A DNA stretch of 64,000 bases from Knoxdaviesia capensis (GCA_001510575.1 LNGK01000007.1:682001-746000), one strand, 5' to 3'; numbered from the stretch's first letter, positions 1 to 13,100 are shown. Made by a program: numbers and translations. Notes: generated from the sequence alone by a model not told the origin.

Positions 1-351
1 AGCAACCCAACTTCCCTGCCGGAATTTCACATCCCCTCCATTATACACATACGAGAAGAGAGAGAAGAGTTTCGGTGCTCTTGCTCAGTTTCTCAAGTGA
101 ACTTCCCATCTCTAGAAAAATGTTTGGAAAAAAAGAAAGAAAAGAAAGTGTGCCGTTATTGAATGGCATAGAGAACCGAACATTAAAAAAGCAATAGTAA
201 TTCCAAAAAAAAAAAAAAAAAAAAAGAAAAACGAGGACTCCGAGAAAGGTCATGCTATTTGAAGAGGAGAGGGAAGAGGAAGGAAGGACAAAAAAAAGGA
301 CGTAAAACTCCAGAAACCATTTTGGGACTTTTCGAAGGGAAAAAAAAGGGA
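1..351. other. 3' flank of the kes1-like gene
   Basis: No gene is seen. The plus strand is purine-rich and carries an uninterrupted A run at 205-225, which is a T run on the transcribed strand. It probably contains the 3' UTR and polyadenylation region of the oxysterol-binding protein gene that ends at 352. Confidence 0.5.
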
Positions 352-1796
352 TTATTGCGATGCAATCGACGCAGTCTCGGCGACCAGGCTAGTGGTGCCC
401 TGGCCGAGTAGATCCCGCTCGATCTGGACGGCATCCGGCCCATTGACGTCCTTCCGCAGGTCGGCCGCAACGGCCGCCTTGGCGGTGTCGAAGCGCCACA
501 GTCCGCCGGTCTTGTCAGCGTCGCCGTTGGAGGCAATGCCGACAGTTGCGGCGAGAGAGGCTAGCACGGGGTCGGCAGTGGGGTCGGCAGCCGCAGTGAA
601 GAAGCGGCGGTTCCAGGGCTCGCCGGCGGTGGTCTCGCGCTTGCGCGCCGCTCTCTGGGCCTGCTCGATACGGGTCTTCTCGGCGCCGACAGCGTCGAGG
701 TCGCTGGCCAGGATAGCGGCAGCAACCTTGGCCCAGGCGCGGCGCGACTCGAGCGGGTGCTGCTCCTCGATCGGCGGCACGGTCAGCGGGGTGGTTTTGG
801 CGGTGTTGGAGTCGTAGGTCTCGACGAGAGTGTTCTTGGAGTTTGTCTTCGCCGGACCGGCGTAGATCTCAAAGGCCTTGGTCCACTGGCCGGTCACGTT
901 GCAGATCACTTGGCGCTCGTTGCCAGTGCGGTATAAGGTGGCGGTGACGCTGTTCTTCTTTCCCGACAACCAGCCCCGGCCGCTGTAGTCGATCCTGGCA
1001 GTGTATCCCGACGAGCTGGTGATATAGGAGGCCGAGTCGAGTTCTACGAAGGGAGCACCGAAGAGCAAGCCCTCAATGTGGAGAGAGGGGAGGGTAATGA
1101 GGTAGGTCTCCGGGGCGGAGGGACCTTTGGGCGAGGTGGGGATGGTCAAGACGGCGTGGCCGATCTGCTTGACGATGATGGTATTGGAGAAGGTAGCCTT
1201 TTGAGCATTGAAGCCTTCCAAACGCACTCCGGTTGGCAGATTGGTGATGCAGTAGGCGGTGGTGGGCGGGTGATGGCTCACTTGCTCGCTCACCAGCTCA
1301 GTAGTGCCGGCGGTGGGGTGCTCCCACTTCCCCAAAAACAGCTCGCCCAGGAACGGATTAAGCGGCTTCTTCTCGTTTCCGTACTGCTCGCTGCGACTCG
1401 CGTACTGCTGCTTTAGGGTGGACAGGAACCAGCGCAGCACCAGCATGGCACGGCGTTCGGCATCGGGCTCGTTGGCGGGGGCGGCGAAGAGTTCGGGGTG
1501 GGCGCACCAGTAGGCGCTGAATTCGGTCAAACTGGTCCCGGAGAGGATGAAGGGAGGGGCGGTAAGAGACGAGAGGTCGCCGTTGAAGCTCGCGATGGAC
1601 TGGGAGGGGAGACAGTGTGTTAGAGAGGGATTGGTATGCATAGGCCCCGCGCGGAGCTGTAGTTTGGCGGACGTAGGCGGACAACGTGGGCGCACGGCCT
1701 CCGGACACAAACAGCTACCAGACCTACCTTTACAAAGGCCGTCCAGCTTGAGCTCGAAGCGGCAGTAGCACCCGAGGCATGGGCTGAAGAAGACAT
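352..1796 (-). CDS. kes1: Oxysterol-binding protein, Kes1/Osh4 type (2 exons, 438 aa)
   Basis: A short, PH-domain-free oxysterol-binding protein that exchanges sterol and PI4P between membranes, in yeast mainly at the trans-Golgi, where it restrains PI4P-dependent vesicle formation. The exons are 1728-1796 and 352-1599. The 128-nt intron has a GTAGGT donor and a CCCAG acceptor and is phase 0. The N-terminus (SSSSWTAFVK, then SIASFNGDLSSL and APPFILS) closely matches yeast Kes1, including the lid that closes over sterol. The family signature EQVSHHPP lies at about residues 128-135, the phosphoinositide-binding KPLNPFLGE at about 101-109, and the C-terminal EEQHPLESRRAW motif is intact. The 438-aa length agrees with yeast Kes1 (434 aa). 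The start is the first ATG of the short exon and reproduces the family N-terminus. The next gene upstream in the same direction is a Golgi-type glycosyltransferase. A full OSBP domain makes another identity unlikely; which Osh paralogue it is remains inferred. Confidence 0.95.
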
Positions 1797-3545
1797 TGTG
1801 TCAAGGCTGTTTATGCGAAAATGGTCGTCGGGCTTGAGGGGGGAAGTGTCGCGTGTCTCGGGGGAGGCGGGGCGACAAGAAAGCAGAAGAGTCCTCGAAG
1901 GGGAGCACGTGTGGGAAGAGGAAAAAGAAAAACAGAAGAGTAAAATATGAACTGAGTGGACACTGCGAATAAGGAGTAGGGGATATAAGACAAGACGACA
2001 AAAGGGTGAACAGGACTTATATTGGCCGAAAAAAAAGCAAGGTAAAATGAAGATAACAATTCCAGGCACAACAACGGACGAGCTTGAGGTCTCGTGCAAT
2101 GACGAGGTGACGAGGATCCTTTTCTGTTTTCAGGGTCCAAACACACCCCCCAAAAATGAAGGTTCAGGGATGCCAAGGTTCGTTGTTGGGCTGAATTTAG
2201 AGTATGTGGGCGGCCCAAGGAATTAAAAAGAAAGAAGCACAGCACACACACTCTTCAGCGCACAGATTATTTGTTAAGAGGCCTACGGAACCGTATCCGT
2301 ATCCGGCTGGGCCTATAAAAAAATGAGTGTTGTTGTGGCGATTTGATATAGGGAAGAAAACGTTGACCCGGAAATGCGTGAGGGCGAAGGGGGTTGAAAA
2401 GAAAGGGGAGAGGGAAAAAAAGAAGAGAATATCTCGAAGATGAAGAGGGGAGAGATAAAAGAAAGAAGAAGCAAAGAAATAATTACGTGAGCGGAAAGAG
2501 GGTGACTCTGGAACAAGAATAATTGAGAGGGGGAAAGAGCGACGACAGACACGAAGGTTGTAACTTCCGTCGGTTTGGGCCTGGGTCTAACCTTAAGCCC
2601 GGTGGAAAATCGCTAGATGCATCGCTCGATGCATCCCTACTCGCTAGATGCATATGCACTTGGACAGACCACACACTCTCGCCTCGGGGTTTCTACCTCC
2701 GAGAGATCTCCCTCACCACATTTCTTTCGGCTTCTCTCTATTTTGACTTTCGTGTTTCTCTTCTGAATGGCAAGACTGCAAGGTCTCACTCTGACACACA
2801 CAGTCGCGTGCCAACGCAGACTGACTTGCATATAGTTCAGCTTCATCATCCCATAGAAATACACGCCTATCTATGCCCGCTTTAAGTTTATCTATTCCCG
2901 TAACTCCCAGCTTGTTTCTCAACATTGTCAAGCGCCACAAACAATCACGTACGCTCACTCGCCACACATATTTCCAGTACATATATCGCCCCCAACATAT
3001 CTACCACCACCATCACTATGACGCCGCCTAAACTTCATTCACACGCCGATCTTACACACACACCGGCCAAAAGAGAGCTTTTTTTCTTCTTGGTTTGTTT
3101 TTTTATATCCGTCAGATCGAGCTAAATAGGTATATCCATATAAGATAGTATATACAAAAAGGAACGAGTAACCAACGAAAAGAGGACACACAAAAGAAAA
3201 AAGACTTAAATAATGGCAGAAAACATCGCCAGACCACTCCCAGATGACGCCGTGGCATTTACATGTGACAAAATATGCATGTTACAAGATTATAAAAGAG
3301 GAAAAAAAAAGTGGTATAGGATGTGACAGAAAAGAAAAGAAAAAAGAAAAAAAGGAGAAAAAAGGAAGGTATATTGCTGCAACCAGACTACTGGCTTATG
3401 TGCGCTGAAAATAGAAAGAAAAAAAAAGCGAGTCCGCCAGACCGGACGGATCATGCATGGCTGGGAATGAATGGACGTGGAATGCGAGTAGGAAGAGACC
3501 AAGAAAAGAGAGAAAGCAAAGAAACCGAGAGGAGGCGAGGCGCAC
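1797..3545. other. Intergenic: kes1 leader side and GT31 3' flank
   Basis: No coding region is supported. From 1797 to about 2480 the transcribed (minus) strand is pyrimidine-rich, as expected for the kes1 leader. Three near-identical 12-bp units ending in GATGCAT lie at 2611-2622, 2623-2634 and 2642-2653. From about 3290 to 3540 the plus strand is again purine-rich next to the 3' end of the glycosyltransferase gene. Confidence 0.5.
2611..2653. repeat. Three-copy 12-bp repeat CGCTAGATGCAT
   Basis: CGCTAGATGCAT occurs at 2611-2622 and 2642-2653, with a one-base variant (CGCTCGATGCAT) directly abutting at 2623-2634. Each ends in the palindrome ATGCAT. It lies between kes1 and the glycosyltransferase gene, about 0.8 kb upstream of the kes1 start. 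It could be a clustered protein-binding site; this is inference only. Confidence 0.6.
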
Positions 3546-5179
3546 TCATCCACGGCACTCTTCAAACAGCCGGTACGCCAAATCTCCATTGATACCAGAC
3601 ATCATCCTCCTCGGCGCCTCCTTGCCAACCACCATCCACGGCGCCGTGGTACATACACCGCGCGCCACATCGAGCGACCACGCCAAACACCGCCGCCCGC
3701 CGGTCCGGTTGCACAGCTCCAGACACCGCTCGGCCGAGCGAACGCCGGAGTACTGGCGCGTAGACCCGGCCTCCAGATGTGGCCCAACATAGTCACGGCC
3801 CGACCGCATCGGCAGCCCGCGGAACTCGTCCGCCGACGGCCCGCCAAACGTCGTCCACACCTCCGACCACATCGCCGGCTGCTCGTCGTGCTTGTACAGC
3901 CGGCCCACCAGGTCCATGGCCTCCGCAGTCTTCAGCTCGTGGAACGACACCAGCGGCGCGCAGAAGTGCTCGCTGCGGATCCGCGTGTCGAACGGCGCCT
4001 CCCCGTTGAAAAAGTGGCTGAACCGCTCGTCTAGATGCACGCCCACCTGCTGCAGCGTTGTTGCTATCAACCGGTCGCCCCACGTCTCCGTCAGCGCTGC
4101 CACGTGCGCCGATGCCACCACGTCGCGGCGCGACAATAACCGCTTGACCGCGGCTGCTGACAGAATGATTGCCGAGCCGCCGTGGGCAAAGCGCGCCTTG
4201 TAGTCGCCGACAGCATTGCCCAAGTAGTGGGGCTTGCTGGAATCCAGATGCGACAGGAACTTGCGCAGAGTTGCTGATATCACATATGTGTCGTCGTCAA
4301 GAATGGCGTACCACTTTTTGTCTGGCATGGTCTTATAGGCAAGTTCCAGACCCCAGATGAACTATGCCAAGAAAGTTTGAGTTAGTTTGGGGGAGGGGGT
4401 CTTGCTCCCTTGCAAACCAAGGGAGCTAGCTGTCACATCTGGGACAGAGAGATAGAGAGAGGGGGAGACTGTTTATGTACCTTGAGCGCATCAAGCTCCC
4501 AGCCATACTTCTTGCCAATGGAGATGGCCAGGTCGTCGTCATCATCGATGATGGCGTTCCTCAACGTCATGTACATGCGCTGGCGGTCCGTCTCGCCGTG
4601 GCGCACGACGGCGTCCTCGGCAAGCATGCCGCCCACGGCATCGTGGATGGCCACCTCGTTGAACATGTGGTTAGCCGGCCGGGAAAAGTCGGCCACCACC
4701 ACAAAGCGGCGGTTTTCGTCGGCCAAGGTGAGATCAAAGGCGCTTAGTTGCGGGCCGAGACGGGCGCGGGTGCCAAAGCCGGTTTTGAAGAGCATGCCGA
4801 CATCTTTCTTGACGTTGATGGGGTATGCGCCGGGTGTCCATACCCACGAGTCGCGCAGCGGGCCTCCGGCCTGGGTGAAGTAGCGGGATATGCGGCCACG
4901 GTGGAAGCGCACGGCCAGTGATACAAAGTTGTCGTCGGGAAGAAGAGCTAGTAATAGATTGACAAGTAAGAAGCCGAAAAAGCCGATGACGGCATAGCGC
5001 CGGATATTCCTGCGCCGTATTATCATGGCGGGCAAGCTGAGGAGAATCGATAGGGCCCACGGAAGGGCCCCCGAGCGTGTGGCGGGATAGCGGTGGTTAT
5101 ACTGGTGGTGGTAGTGCTGGTGGTGGTGCGATGGATGCTGAGGCGGGCTGCGAAAAGTGAGGATCCTCGGAAGATACAT
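3546..5179 (-). CDS. Glycosyltransferase family 31 (Fringe-like), type II membrane protein with C-terminal PAN-like region (2 exons, 504 aa)
   Basis: A probable Golgi glycosyltransferase of the GT31/Fringe-like fungal family; acceptor and sugar donor are unknown. The exons are 4481-5179 and 3546-4361, with a 119-nt phase-0 intron (GTACAT donor, CATAG acceptor). A single membrane anchor at about residues 62-80 follows a basic stretch (RRRNIRR), giving a type II topology. The first exon ends in an acidic DDDDD run. The second exon carries the metal and nucleotide-sugar binding DDD of WYAILDDDTYV at about residues 255-257, followed by Fringe-like blocks and WGDR. Four cysteines in the last 80 residues (RCLELC, RRC, GVC) resemble the PAN/apple-like tail seen in fungal GT31 proteins. 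The ATG at 5179 gives a His-rich extra N-terminus; the in-frame ATG at 5026 (Met52) gives a more ordinary anchor and may be the real start. The family call is strong, the reaction unknown. Confidence 0.85.
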
Positions 5180-8100
5180 AAATGAAATCTATGGATGAAG
5201 GTATGTTGTGTAGCTTGAAGTGCGATGTGGATGATCAGGCAGTCGCAATGCGATCGATGTAACTTCGGGCGAGATCCGTTTCACAAGTTCACACAGCTTT
5301 GCGGCTTAGTCTGTCAGCGCTGGACTCCGAGATCAATGGAGGGGAATTGGGAAGCAAGGGGGGGATGAGAGGGAAATGAAAGAAGAGAAAGATCCAGAGA
5401 GAGGACAGGAATTAAAAAAGAATGATATAATAAAAACCCCCCCAAAAAGAACGCCGTTAAGCGATAAAAAGAATGTAAAAGAAAAGAGAAAGAAAGAGCC
5501 TTCCCAAAAGGTACCGAAAACCCGGGAAAAGAACAAGTAGACGAAAGGCGCAGACAGAGACAGAAACAGGTAAACAGCTTGCAGGCGGAAAAGGGGGAAA
5601 AGCGAAAAATGAATGATGTAGTTGGGGACTGAGTGAGTGAGTGCCCTGCGATTTATGTTCCCTTCCGCCAGGGACTTGATATGTCGGGAGTTAAGTCGCG
5701 TCTCGGGGCAATAACAGAAGAGAAAACAAAGAAGCGAGAGGAGAGAGGGAGATAACTGCGAATCGTTACGACGAGCTCATTGCATGGTGAGACAACAGAG
5801 AGACGCCGGTGGGTGGTGAAGAATCATGGGAGGGAGGGATATAGCAGCGATGAAGAGATAAAAGGTTGTTGGATGGATAAGGCAAGGCCAGAGAAAAAAA
5901 GAATTGGAAAAAAGAACGTTTGATGCCAAGGCCTGATGGCGGGTCCCCTTGCCTTGTCGTCAATCTTCCTGGTTATATGATAGCGCGGCTTGACTTCTCT
6001 GGTTCGCCGAATGCAGCAAGCAACCAAGTGGCTTCGGTGACAAGATAATAGCGAGAGCAAGATTGAGGAGAGAAATGGAAGAAATGGGGGAAAAGGGAGG
6101 CACGAATGTTCCGACGCCGTGACACTCGTATCACCAGGGCCCGTGGGGTGTGTCTCCGTGACCAGCGGAGGTGGATTGTGTGTGTATCCGGCGTGCACAG
6201 ATGGAGGAGATATACCGAGTATGATGCTTTTTGACAGGTGGTGTAGTGTGACGAAGAGGCAGACCGCAGCTGTGCCCTATATGTATGGAGGAATGAAGGT
6301 AATGTGTATTTTTCTCGAAGCACGGGGGGTGGAGAACGTAGTGTGTAGAATATGCAGGGTTAGAAAGGCTTGAGGAGAAAAGGAGATGAGATGCAGAAAA
6401 GGGAGGAGATATCCAAAAGAGAGAAACGAACGACGAATGTGAAAGGGACAAAGGAGCACAAAAGTCTGGATGCGAGAAAATGTCAGCCCAATACCAGAAA
6501 AGAAGAAGAAGGATTCATTCAGGGGTGGATGATGAGAAAAGAAAGTCAAGGCGTTAGAAAAAAAATACAAATAGAATAAAACCACAAGTAACCGCTGATA
6601 TAGCGGAGAAATATCACAGACGTCGGAGAGCCGCAGACAGAAGAAGCCGGAAAGAAAAAGGAAGAAGAAGAGAGAGAGAGAGAGAGAGAACTGAAAACGA
6701 TGGAAGAAGAGGAAAGAAAAGACGATCTGATAGAAGAATCAAGCCCTATTGGGAAGGAAGCTGCAGCCCGTATACAGGATAGATGAATATATTGAATTAC
6801 CGGGATATATCTGAAGCTTCGAAGCATTTTAACGGGATATGCTTGTATCTGACTGAATGCTTGTAACGGGTTAGCCAGAAAGGAAAGCACACTTGAGAGA
6901 GCCGCACCTTCCCATGTGAGAACTGAGGACAGACGGCCTCCCGGAAACAGTGGCTGACGTATCGAGGCTGAAGGTGACTCCGAAGACAAGACAAAAATGC
7001 TTGATTGCAAACGGAACATGCTCTCTCATCCAGGAGTTGCAGCCAACGAGAAATACCATGGGCAGTCTCCGGGGGTATATTCGCAGGGGGGGAGAAGGAA
7101 ATTCAGGAGGCCAACGAGGAAAATCACCACAATAACGGGATTACTACTGATGAACATGCTCCTAGGTCGACTTGCTATCAAATCTAATCATACACGAAGC
7201 AACGAACTCCATCACGAACAACCTCCAATCTTGATCCCAAACGCTCCAACCTAAAACCGGCGTGTATCGAACCCCGGATGATTGGGGACTGGTGTGCGAG
7301 GCTAACGGCTTTTCGGCAGCAAAGGAAGCAAGCAAAGAACAAGCCATAGCCAGATATCTTTATGGATTCTTGGCCCGCCCATGGCTTTTCGTCTCCGCTA
7401 TTTGGCACCTTTATTATATTCCCCTGTTCCCTTCCCCCCCCCTTCTTGACCCCTTTTTCTCCTCGCCTTGAACAACTAGAATTGTCGGTTTGGATGCTAA
7501 CGGCCAAAAGCTTGCTTCATCCATCATTGCAAACGAACGTGGGACAGACAAACGACAACCAACCCGCCAAGCACGGAGGGCTGGCCAACTGGGTGATATC
7601 TTCAATGCCGCCGTTTACCGCCTCCAACGCCAAAGACAAACGCCGTGTCTCACCTGCGCTCAGCTGGGAAGAGCCGCAACAGGCAGCTCATCGTGAGACT
7701 GTGGCTCGTGTTGTCCCGCTGTGGCTGACTGTGGCTCGCCTGTAAAAAAGCTTCCTGCCCTAAATAGACACGGAAACGTAAGGTGCCCCTGAATAACGCA
7801 GTTGGTTAGTCCGGGACTGGTGATAATGCAGGAACGAACGGCCGACGGCAATTCGGCAACTTCTAACTGGACGGCCAACCCTCGCCGCTTGAATCAGGGT
7901 ATTTCACGCCAAAATAACGAGCAATGAAGTGTTGCATGAGACAGAAAAGCCGTATACTACTGTATAGGCCAAGTGGAAAAAGAACGTGTTCTAACAAACA
8001 AAGAATGTAAAAGAAATCAAATGAACGCCACACTCGCCGATCTCAGAAACCTTGGAAACCCCTCCTCGCAATATATCACCACGTCAGAAGCCCACCCTCA

Positions 8101-8239
8101 CCACCCAAGCGAAGGCCAAGTTTGTCCCAAGAGGACAAGAAGAAAAAGAAAAAAAGGGAAAAAGAAAAGAAAAAGTGGATATAGAAAGAGATGCAGGAGA
8201 GATGGAGAAAACACACTCAGAACAAGAAAGAGATGCCCC
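5180..8239. other. Intergenic, GT31 upstream region
   Basis: About 3 kb without a supportable gene. From roughly 5330 to 6740 the plus strand is strongly purine-rich (long GAAA/GAGAG runs, including a GA repeat near 6667-6690). This means a pyrimidine-rich leader or promoter on the strand of the GT31 gene. From 6800 to 8200 the composition is mixed; open frames are short and show no domain. Part of 7970-8239 is probably the 3' UTR of the rhodopsin-domain gene. Confidence 0.45.
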
Positions 8240-10141
8240 TCACTTCTCGCTCAAGCCCCGCGACGGCGTCAGCTCCTCCGTCGACGAATCCGTGCGCGCC
8301 GTGGTCAACCGGTCGTCTTTCACCGAGTCCGCCCGCCCATACCGCACATCCAGCGTCCGGACCTCCAGCACCCCGGCCACGGGCGGTGCGGGCACGCCCG
8401 CCTCGCCCGACCGCCGCGCCGGCGTGACGATCCGGCGCAGCGCACTGCCGGTGCTCGTGCGCGGCACCGCCTCGGGTGTCGCCGCCAGCCCCGGCTCCGG
8501 CGCCTCCTCGTCGTACGCGCCGCTGCGCCGCCGCCCGTACCGCGACGACACGTCGTCTTCCTCCTCGTACATCATCTCGTCGATCTTGTGCTCCGCGGTG
8601 ATCGTCACCGTCGTGCCGAACCCGATCGGGGTGGCCGGGCCCAGTGGGATGCCGATGATGCTGCGCCGCGCTGTCGATGCTGCTCCGGTACCGGCCGGCG
8701 AGCGGGACCCTAGCGGGAGCCCTGCGCTACGTCCACGGGCGGTCCCGCTAGCTGCCGTGCCGCGGAGGCTGTTGGGGAACAGTCTCATGAAGATCGGCCG
8801 CAGAGATGGGATCGACACGCAGACGATGCCCAGGGAAAGCTCTATCACCGACCAGATCAGCGACGAAACTAGGTGGTCTGGGTGTGAAGTTGAGTGTTAG
8901 ATGATGTTCTATCCAGGACGATTATGAAGCTACAAGAGCTGTGTGTGTGTGTGTGTGTGGGGGGGGGGGGACTTACAGGTCACGTCAATACCCGTGAGCG
9001 AGTGTAGGAAGCCGATTCGGATGATGCTAGCGATGCAGGCGCTACACATTGAGAACTTTGGTTAGTCGACAATGCCTAATTCGCGAGTGGTCATTGAAGA
9101 TAGGGTCCCGCGTTCCCAACTTCCAGAAAACTTGAAGGGTAACTCACAATCCACCCAAGACAAACAGGATGCACAGAACAAGCTTCTGGCGTCTGGGCAG
9201 CTTCAGCCGCCAGAAATGGCCCAGCGGCATCGTGCACACAAGGAGATCGGTAGCGACGTTGATCGCCGCGCTCGCGTACAGGAAGTTGACATAGGGGTAG
9301 CAGTGCGACCCAGTCACGGTGAAGTCCCAGGCGGCGTGCACGGGGCTGCACTGGAAGATGGTGGCGAACACCGACGCGACGCAGAACAGCACGGTGAACG
9401 CCGACGTGGCGTAGATCAGCCGCCGCAGGTTCTCGTCGGGGAAGATACGCCGGTACAGCACCATGATCGAGAGCTTGGTGAAGCAGATGGCGAAGGCGTA
9501 CATGACTTGCGCGACGAACATGAGCTATATACGGGGGAGGAGAGCAGACACGCTGGGTTAGGTGGCCGGTCCTCGATGATGCTTCTTCTCGCGGGGTTCG
9601 GGCGCCTTACCTGGACACATCTCCGGACCGTGGGGATGATGGTGGCCAACGAAAGCGTCCACACATGTTGACCGAGGCCAAAGTTCAAAGCTGGATAAGG
9701 GACAACAGCCATGTTAGTTAGACTGTGTGGTCGCCGAGTTTGCACTCAATTCCTGACTCGGTGGCTGCCACCCTGGGGCGAGAATATCCAGAGTTGACGG
9801 GCGTGCAGAACTGTCTATGGAAGAACGTACCTGCTAATGATACTCCACACACTCCGATTGTGAAAAGACCAGCGGTAACAATAAGACCTTCACGAACAGC
9901 CGTTAGTTTTAAGAAACTCCAAACTACCCCCAATTTGCACACTTCAAAAAGAGGACTCACCATCTTCAAGGAACAGTCCACGGTTCGCACTCGTTCTTAC
10001 AGCAGTGCGCAAGGCCACGACAATGCTGACGACGCATATGGCTGTGATATTAAGGCCGAGGATGACTTTGGTGTTCTTGGACGTGTTGGTGAAGTCGATC
10101 GAGGCGATCATGTCCGGAGTTACTAGTGGGTTGTTGGACAT
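8240..10141 (-). CDS. Seven-helix fungal rhodopsin-domain (Pth11/SAT4-like) integral membrane protein (6 exons, 465 aa)
   Basis: An integral plasma-membrane-type protein of the large Pezizomycotina family sharing the fungal rhodopsin domain; some members act as GPCR-like sensors, most have no known ligand. The exons are 9961-10141, 9831-9887, 9611-9690, 9148-9524, 8977-9041 and 8240-8877. All introns are GT-AG, most with a CTAAC branch point, and phases join cleanly. Exon 1 gives helix 1 (about residues 26-48) and exon 2 gives helix 2. Exon 3 contains the hallmark FGLGQHVW. Exon 4 carries helices 3-5 with FTKLSIMVLYRRIF and the cysteines of the extracellular loops. Exons 5-6 supply ACIASIIRI and the last helix (IWSVIELSLGIVC). 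The last roughly 180 residues are a low-complexity cytosolic tail with basic and acidic patches. Intron 5 (8878-8976) contains a microsatellite. The branch-point-guided acceptor of intron 1 is the least certain junction. Confidence 0.88.
8941..8970. repeat. (GT)9 followed by G12 inside intron 5 of the rhodopsin-domain gene
   Basis: Nine GT units (8941-8958) run directly into twelve Gs (8959-8970). On the transcript strand this reads as a C12-(AC)9 tract starting six nucleotides after the 5' splice site (GTAAGT, 8976-8971). It fills about a third of the 99-nt intron. Confidence 0.95.
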
Positions 10142-13100
10142 CTTGAGCGAGAGAGTGCCTCCAACAGGAGGGCTTTCTGGCGTTTTTCGCTGAACTCAGG
10201 TGCCCTTCTTCGCGGAGAATCGAGTGCTCAAGTGGAACGTTTAGGCATATAGCAGAGTAATGGGTTTGGTGACAGTTGTTGGCGAGTCTGGTCTTACTGA
10301 ATATGATTCGTACGCGTCTTACAGCGCTGGACCGAGAAAGAATTGTGAGACGAAAGAAGGTGTGATCGAAACCGAGTTGGGAAGCTCAAGAAGAAGGAGA
10401 GAGTGGAAAGAAAGGTGTAAGGCCAGGGAAGAGACCGGAAGGCAACCGACAAGACCGGGGAACAGAGCGTGTAAGTACTTGTGGTCAGAAGACACAGAGA
10501 ATCCGGGCAACCACGGCAGACGGCAAAGTGGGAGCAGAAGCAAAAGAAAGAACCACGAAAAAGGAAGAATCAATGCAGGTCTGAGGGGGTCAAGAAAAGG
10601 AACGAAAGGGCCCAAAACGAGCAAGCTCTAGAGACAGAGGGAAAGGAGAGCGGCAGAGGCAGGAAAAAGGAAAACACAAAAAGAAAGCAAGCCGAAATAT
10701 CGGGCGAGGACATGCAGTGTACATATATTAGACCAACAAGAGAAATATATACAGTACGCAGAGAGAGCGTGTGTGAGTGAGAGGCCTAGATGGAGTGCGC
10801 CCGGACTATCGACGGTAGACCCGGTGTTAGAGTGGACTAGTGGGCGGTTGGAAGAGAGAGTAGAACCAGAGGAAAAAGCAAGCAAGTGGAAATAACAGGC
10901 AAGGGATAATAATAACGGGTGCTCTGTAGGAGAAAAATGGTGACAAGACAGGACAAGTGGGAGGGAGAGTGTGTGAAAGACGGGATGTAAGTGCGCTAGA
11001 CTTTGCGTGTTAGTGACGATCACCGCGGCTGAGCGGGAAGAGCAGGGTTTCGAGGGGGGTGAGGAGAGTGTGTGTTTAGGAGGATCACATATATATCGGA
11101 TCGTGGCAGTACAGAAGAAATGGCAGCCCAAGAGGTATGGAGATAGGAAGAGATAGCTGGTGAAGACACGCCCGCGAGGATGAGAAACAGAGAGACACAC
11201 GGAGTCTGAGAGGAAGACACTGAGAGGCCTGAGAAGCCCCCACCACCAGCAAGACCATCACGGTCCGAGAGCATCCCTGAACCCACCAAAGGCCAAAGCC
11301 CGCGCGCTCAGGACACGGCGCACAGCTACCGTCAGGCCTTACGGGCGGAGGAGTAACTCGCAGACCAGATACAGGCGAACATCACGGCACGTCGCCCTAC
11401 AGAATCCACACCAGCACGGTCAGATACACCCGAGAACAGGTCCAACAATAGCGCAAACGAAAAAAAGAAAAGAAAAAGGCCCGTCAGCACAGGTCGGCGT
11501 TAGCCCTCGTGGTTTTCATTTGGTCTTTGGGTCCATTTTGTTGCTCTTACGCTATGGGTATAACTGGTCTCGATGAGAACCTGTCCAAAATTCACGTATG
11601 AGGCCAAGCCCAAGACTTGATAGAACGGCGAGGCCTGGTGGCGTGTTCAGAATCAGATTCAAAAAGCGAGAGAGGCAGGCCGGGGCACAAGGGGGCAAGG
11701 AAAAGAGAGAGGACGCGGGAAGAAAAAAGGTATCACATCACCAAAACGAAGTTCACATCACCAAAACGAAGTTCACAAAAACAAAAGGAAAACAAGCAAA
11801 AAGAAAATACATGTTCCATGTCTGGCTTAGCGGGGAATGATTAAGCCAAACAAACCCCGAAAAAAAAAAAAAAAAGGAACTCCCCCCCCCCCTTTTTGTC
11901 CCGATCTCAGCTCCAGGTCACGTCGAGTGGGCTCCGGGCTTGAGATACAGCAAAGATCGGCGACCACATCGTGCTTGCTTTTCCTTTCTTGCCGTGAAGA
12001 TAATAGTGAGAGTAATAGCGCGGTATCGCGATAGCTTTGTCCGCCGCCGCCGTTCTGGTGGCTTCAACCCACGGACTGCCTTCTTTCAGACCCGAATCCT
12101 CATAGGAGATTCAGCAGACACGCTCACCACATTCGCCGCCAGAACCCTGTGGGGACCGGAGAGGATGCCCGGCAGGGAACAAGGGGCCTTATCGAAGAGC
12201 CCTGACCTACCTAGATCACTTGAACTGCTGTGTCCCTGCTTCGATCCCCAACTCCGGAACGCCGGGCGCCGAGGACGAGGAGCCAGCGGATGTAAGAAGA
12301 AAACAAAACGTATTTGTAGTTCCGATAGCATGCTAAAATAGAAAGAAAAAAAATGCCCAACAATTCAGGATATGCCCGGAGGGTACGAGCGAGATGCAGG
12401 AACGTGCTGAAAGAGTGGAGAGTGAGAGTAAGTGTGTCTTTCGCGAGCACTAAAGAGAAACGAAAAAAAAGGAGGGAGGGACAAGACGTGGAAATTCCGT
12501 CAGTGGAGAGGGAGACAGTGAGACAGACGAGCTTGTCAAGCCAAACTGCCTATCCAGTCGTCGGGATACGAGAGTCTCGTAGAAGGCGAACGAGGCGCTT
12601 TCGGAGGTTCTCCAGCAGCCACAGCGAACCGTGGAAGAGGATGGCGTCGAGCAGTATTGGTGGTCGAGAATGAACACCCTCCTATGTACAGTAGAGAGAG
12701 GCCCCGTAACGAAGGATAGCGATGTCAGTAGTGAAGTTCCTCGTATCAAGCCAGAACGGATGATAGTCGACTCTGACCAGATCAAGACACGATGCTATGC
12801 ATATACCACAAAGCAGTTCCCCGGCCTGGGCGAAGCTCGGACGCACGATATGTATGACATTCACTTAAACCTGTTGAATTTCACCCCGGCCGCAATATAG
12901 CCATCAAGGGAGGAGAGAAACAGTGTTAGGATCGCGGCCCTGCCACGTTCTTGCGAGAGAACTGCTGTCTCACCCCCTCAGCGGGCTGGTGAACTCTACT
13001 GTATTCTTGAAAGTATCGTAGAACCTGCATCTCTCTCTGCACTGGTTGAACAGAAACAGAGCACAAGGGCCTGTGCATCGCCGATCACCACTCTCCACTT

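Noticed and set aside
10628..11200. 190-codon minus-strand Ser/Leu/His-rich frame
   Set aside because: It is the pyrimidine-rich leader strand of the rhodopsin-domain gene, which lacks stops by composition.
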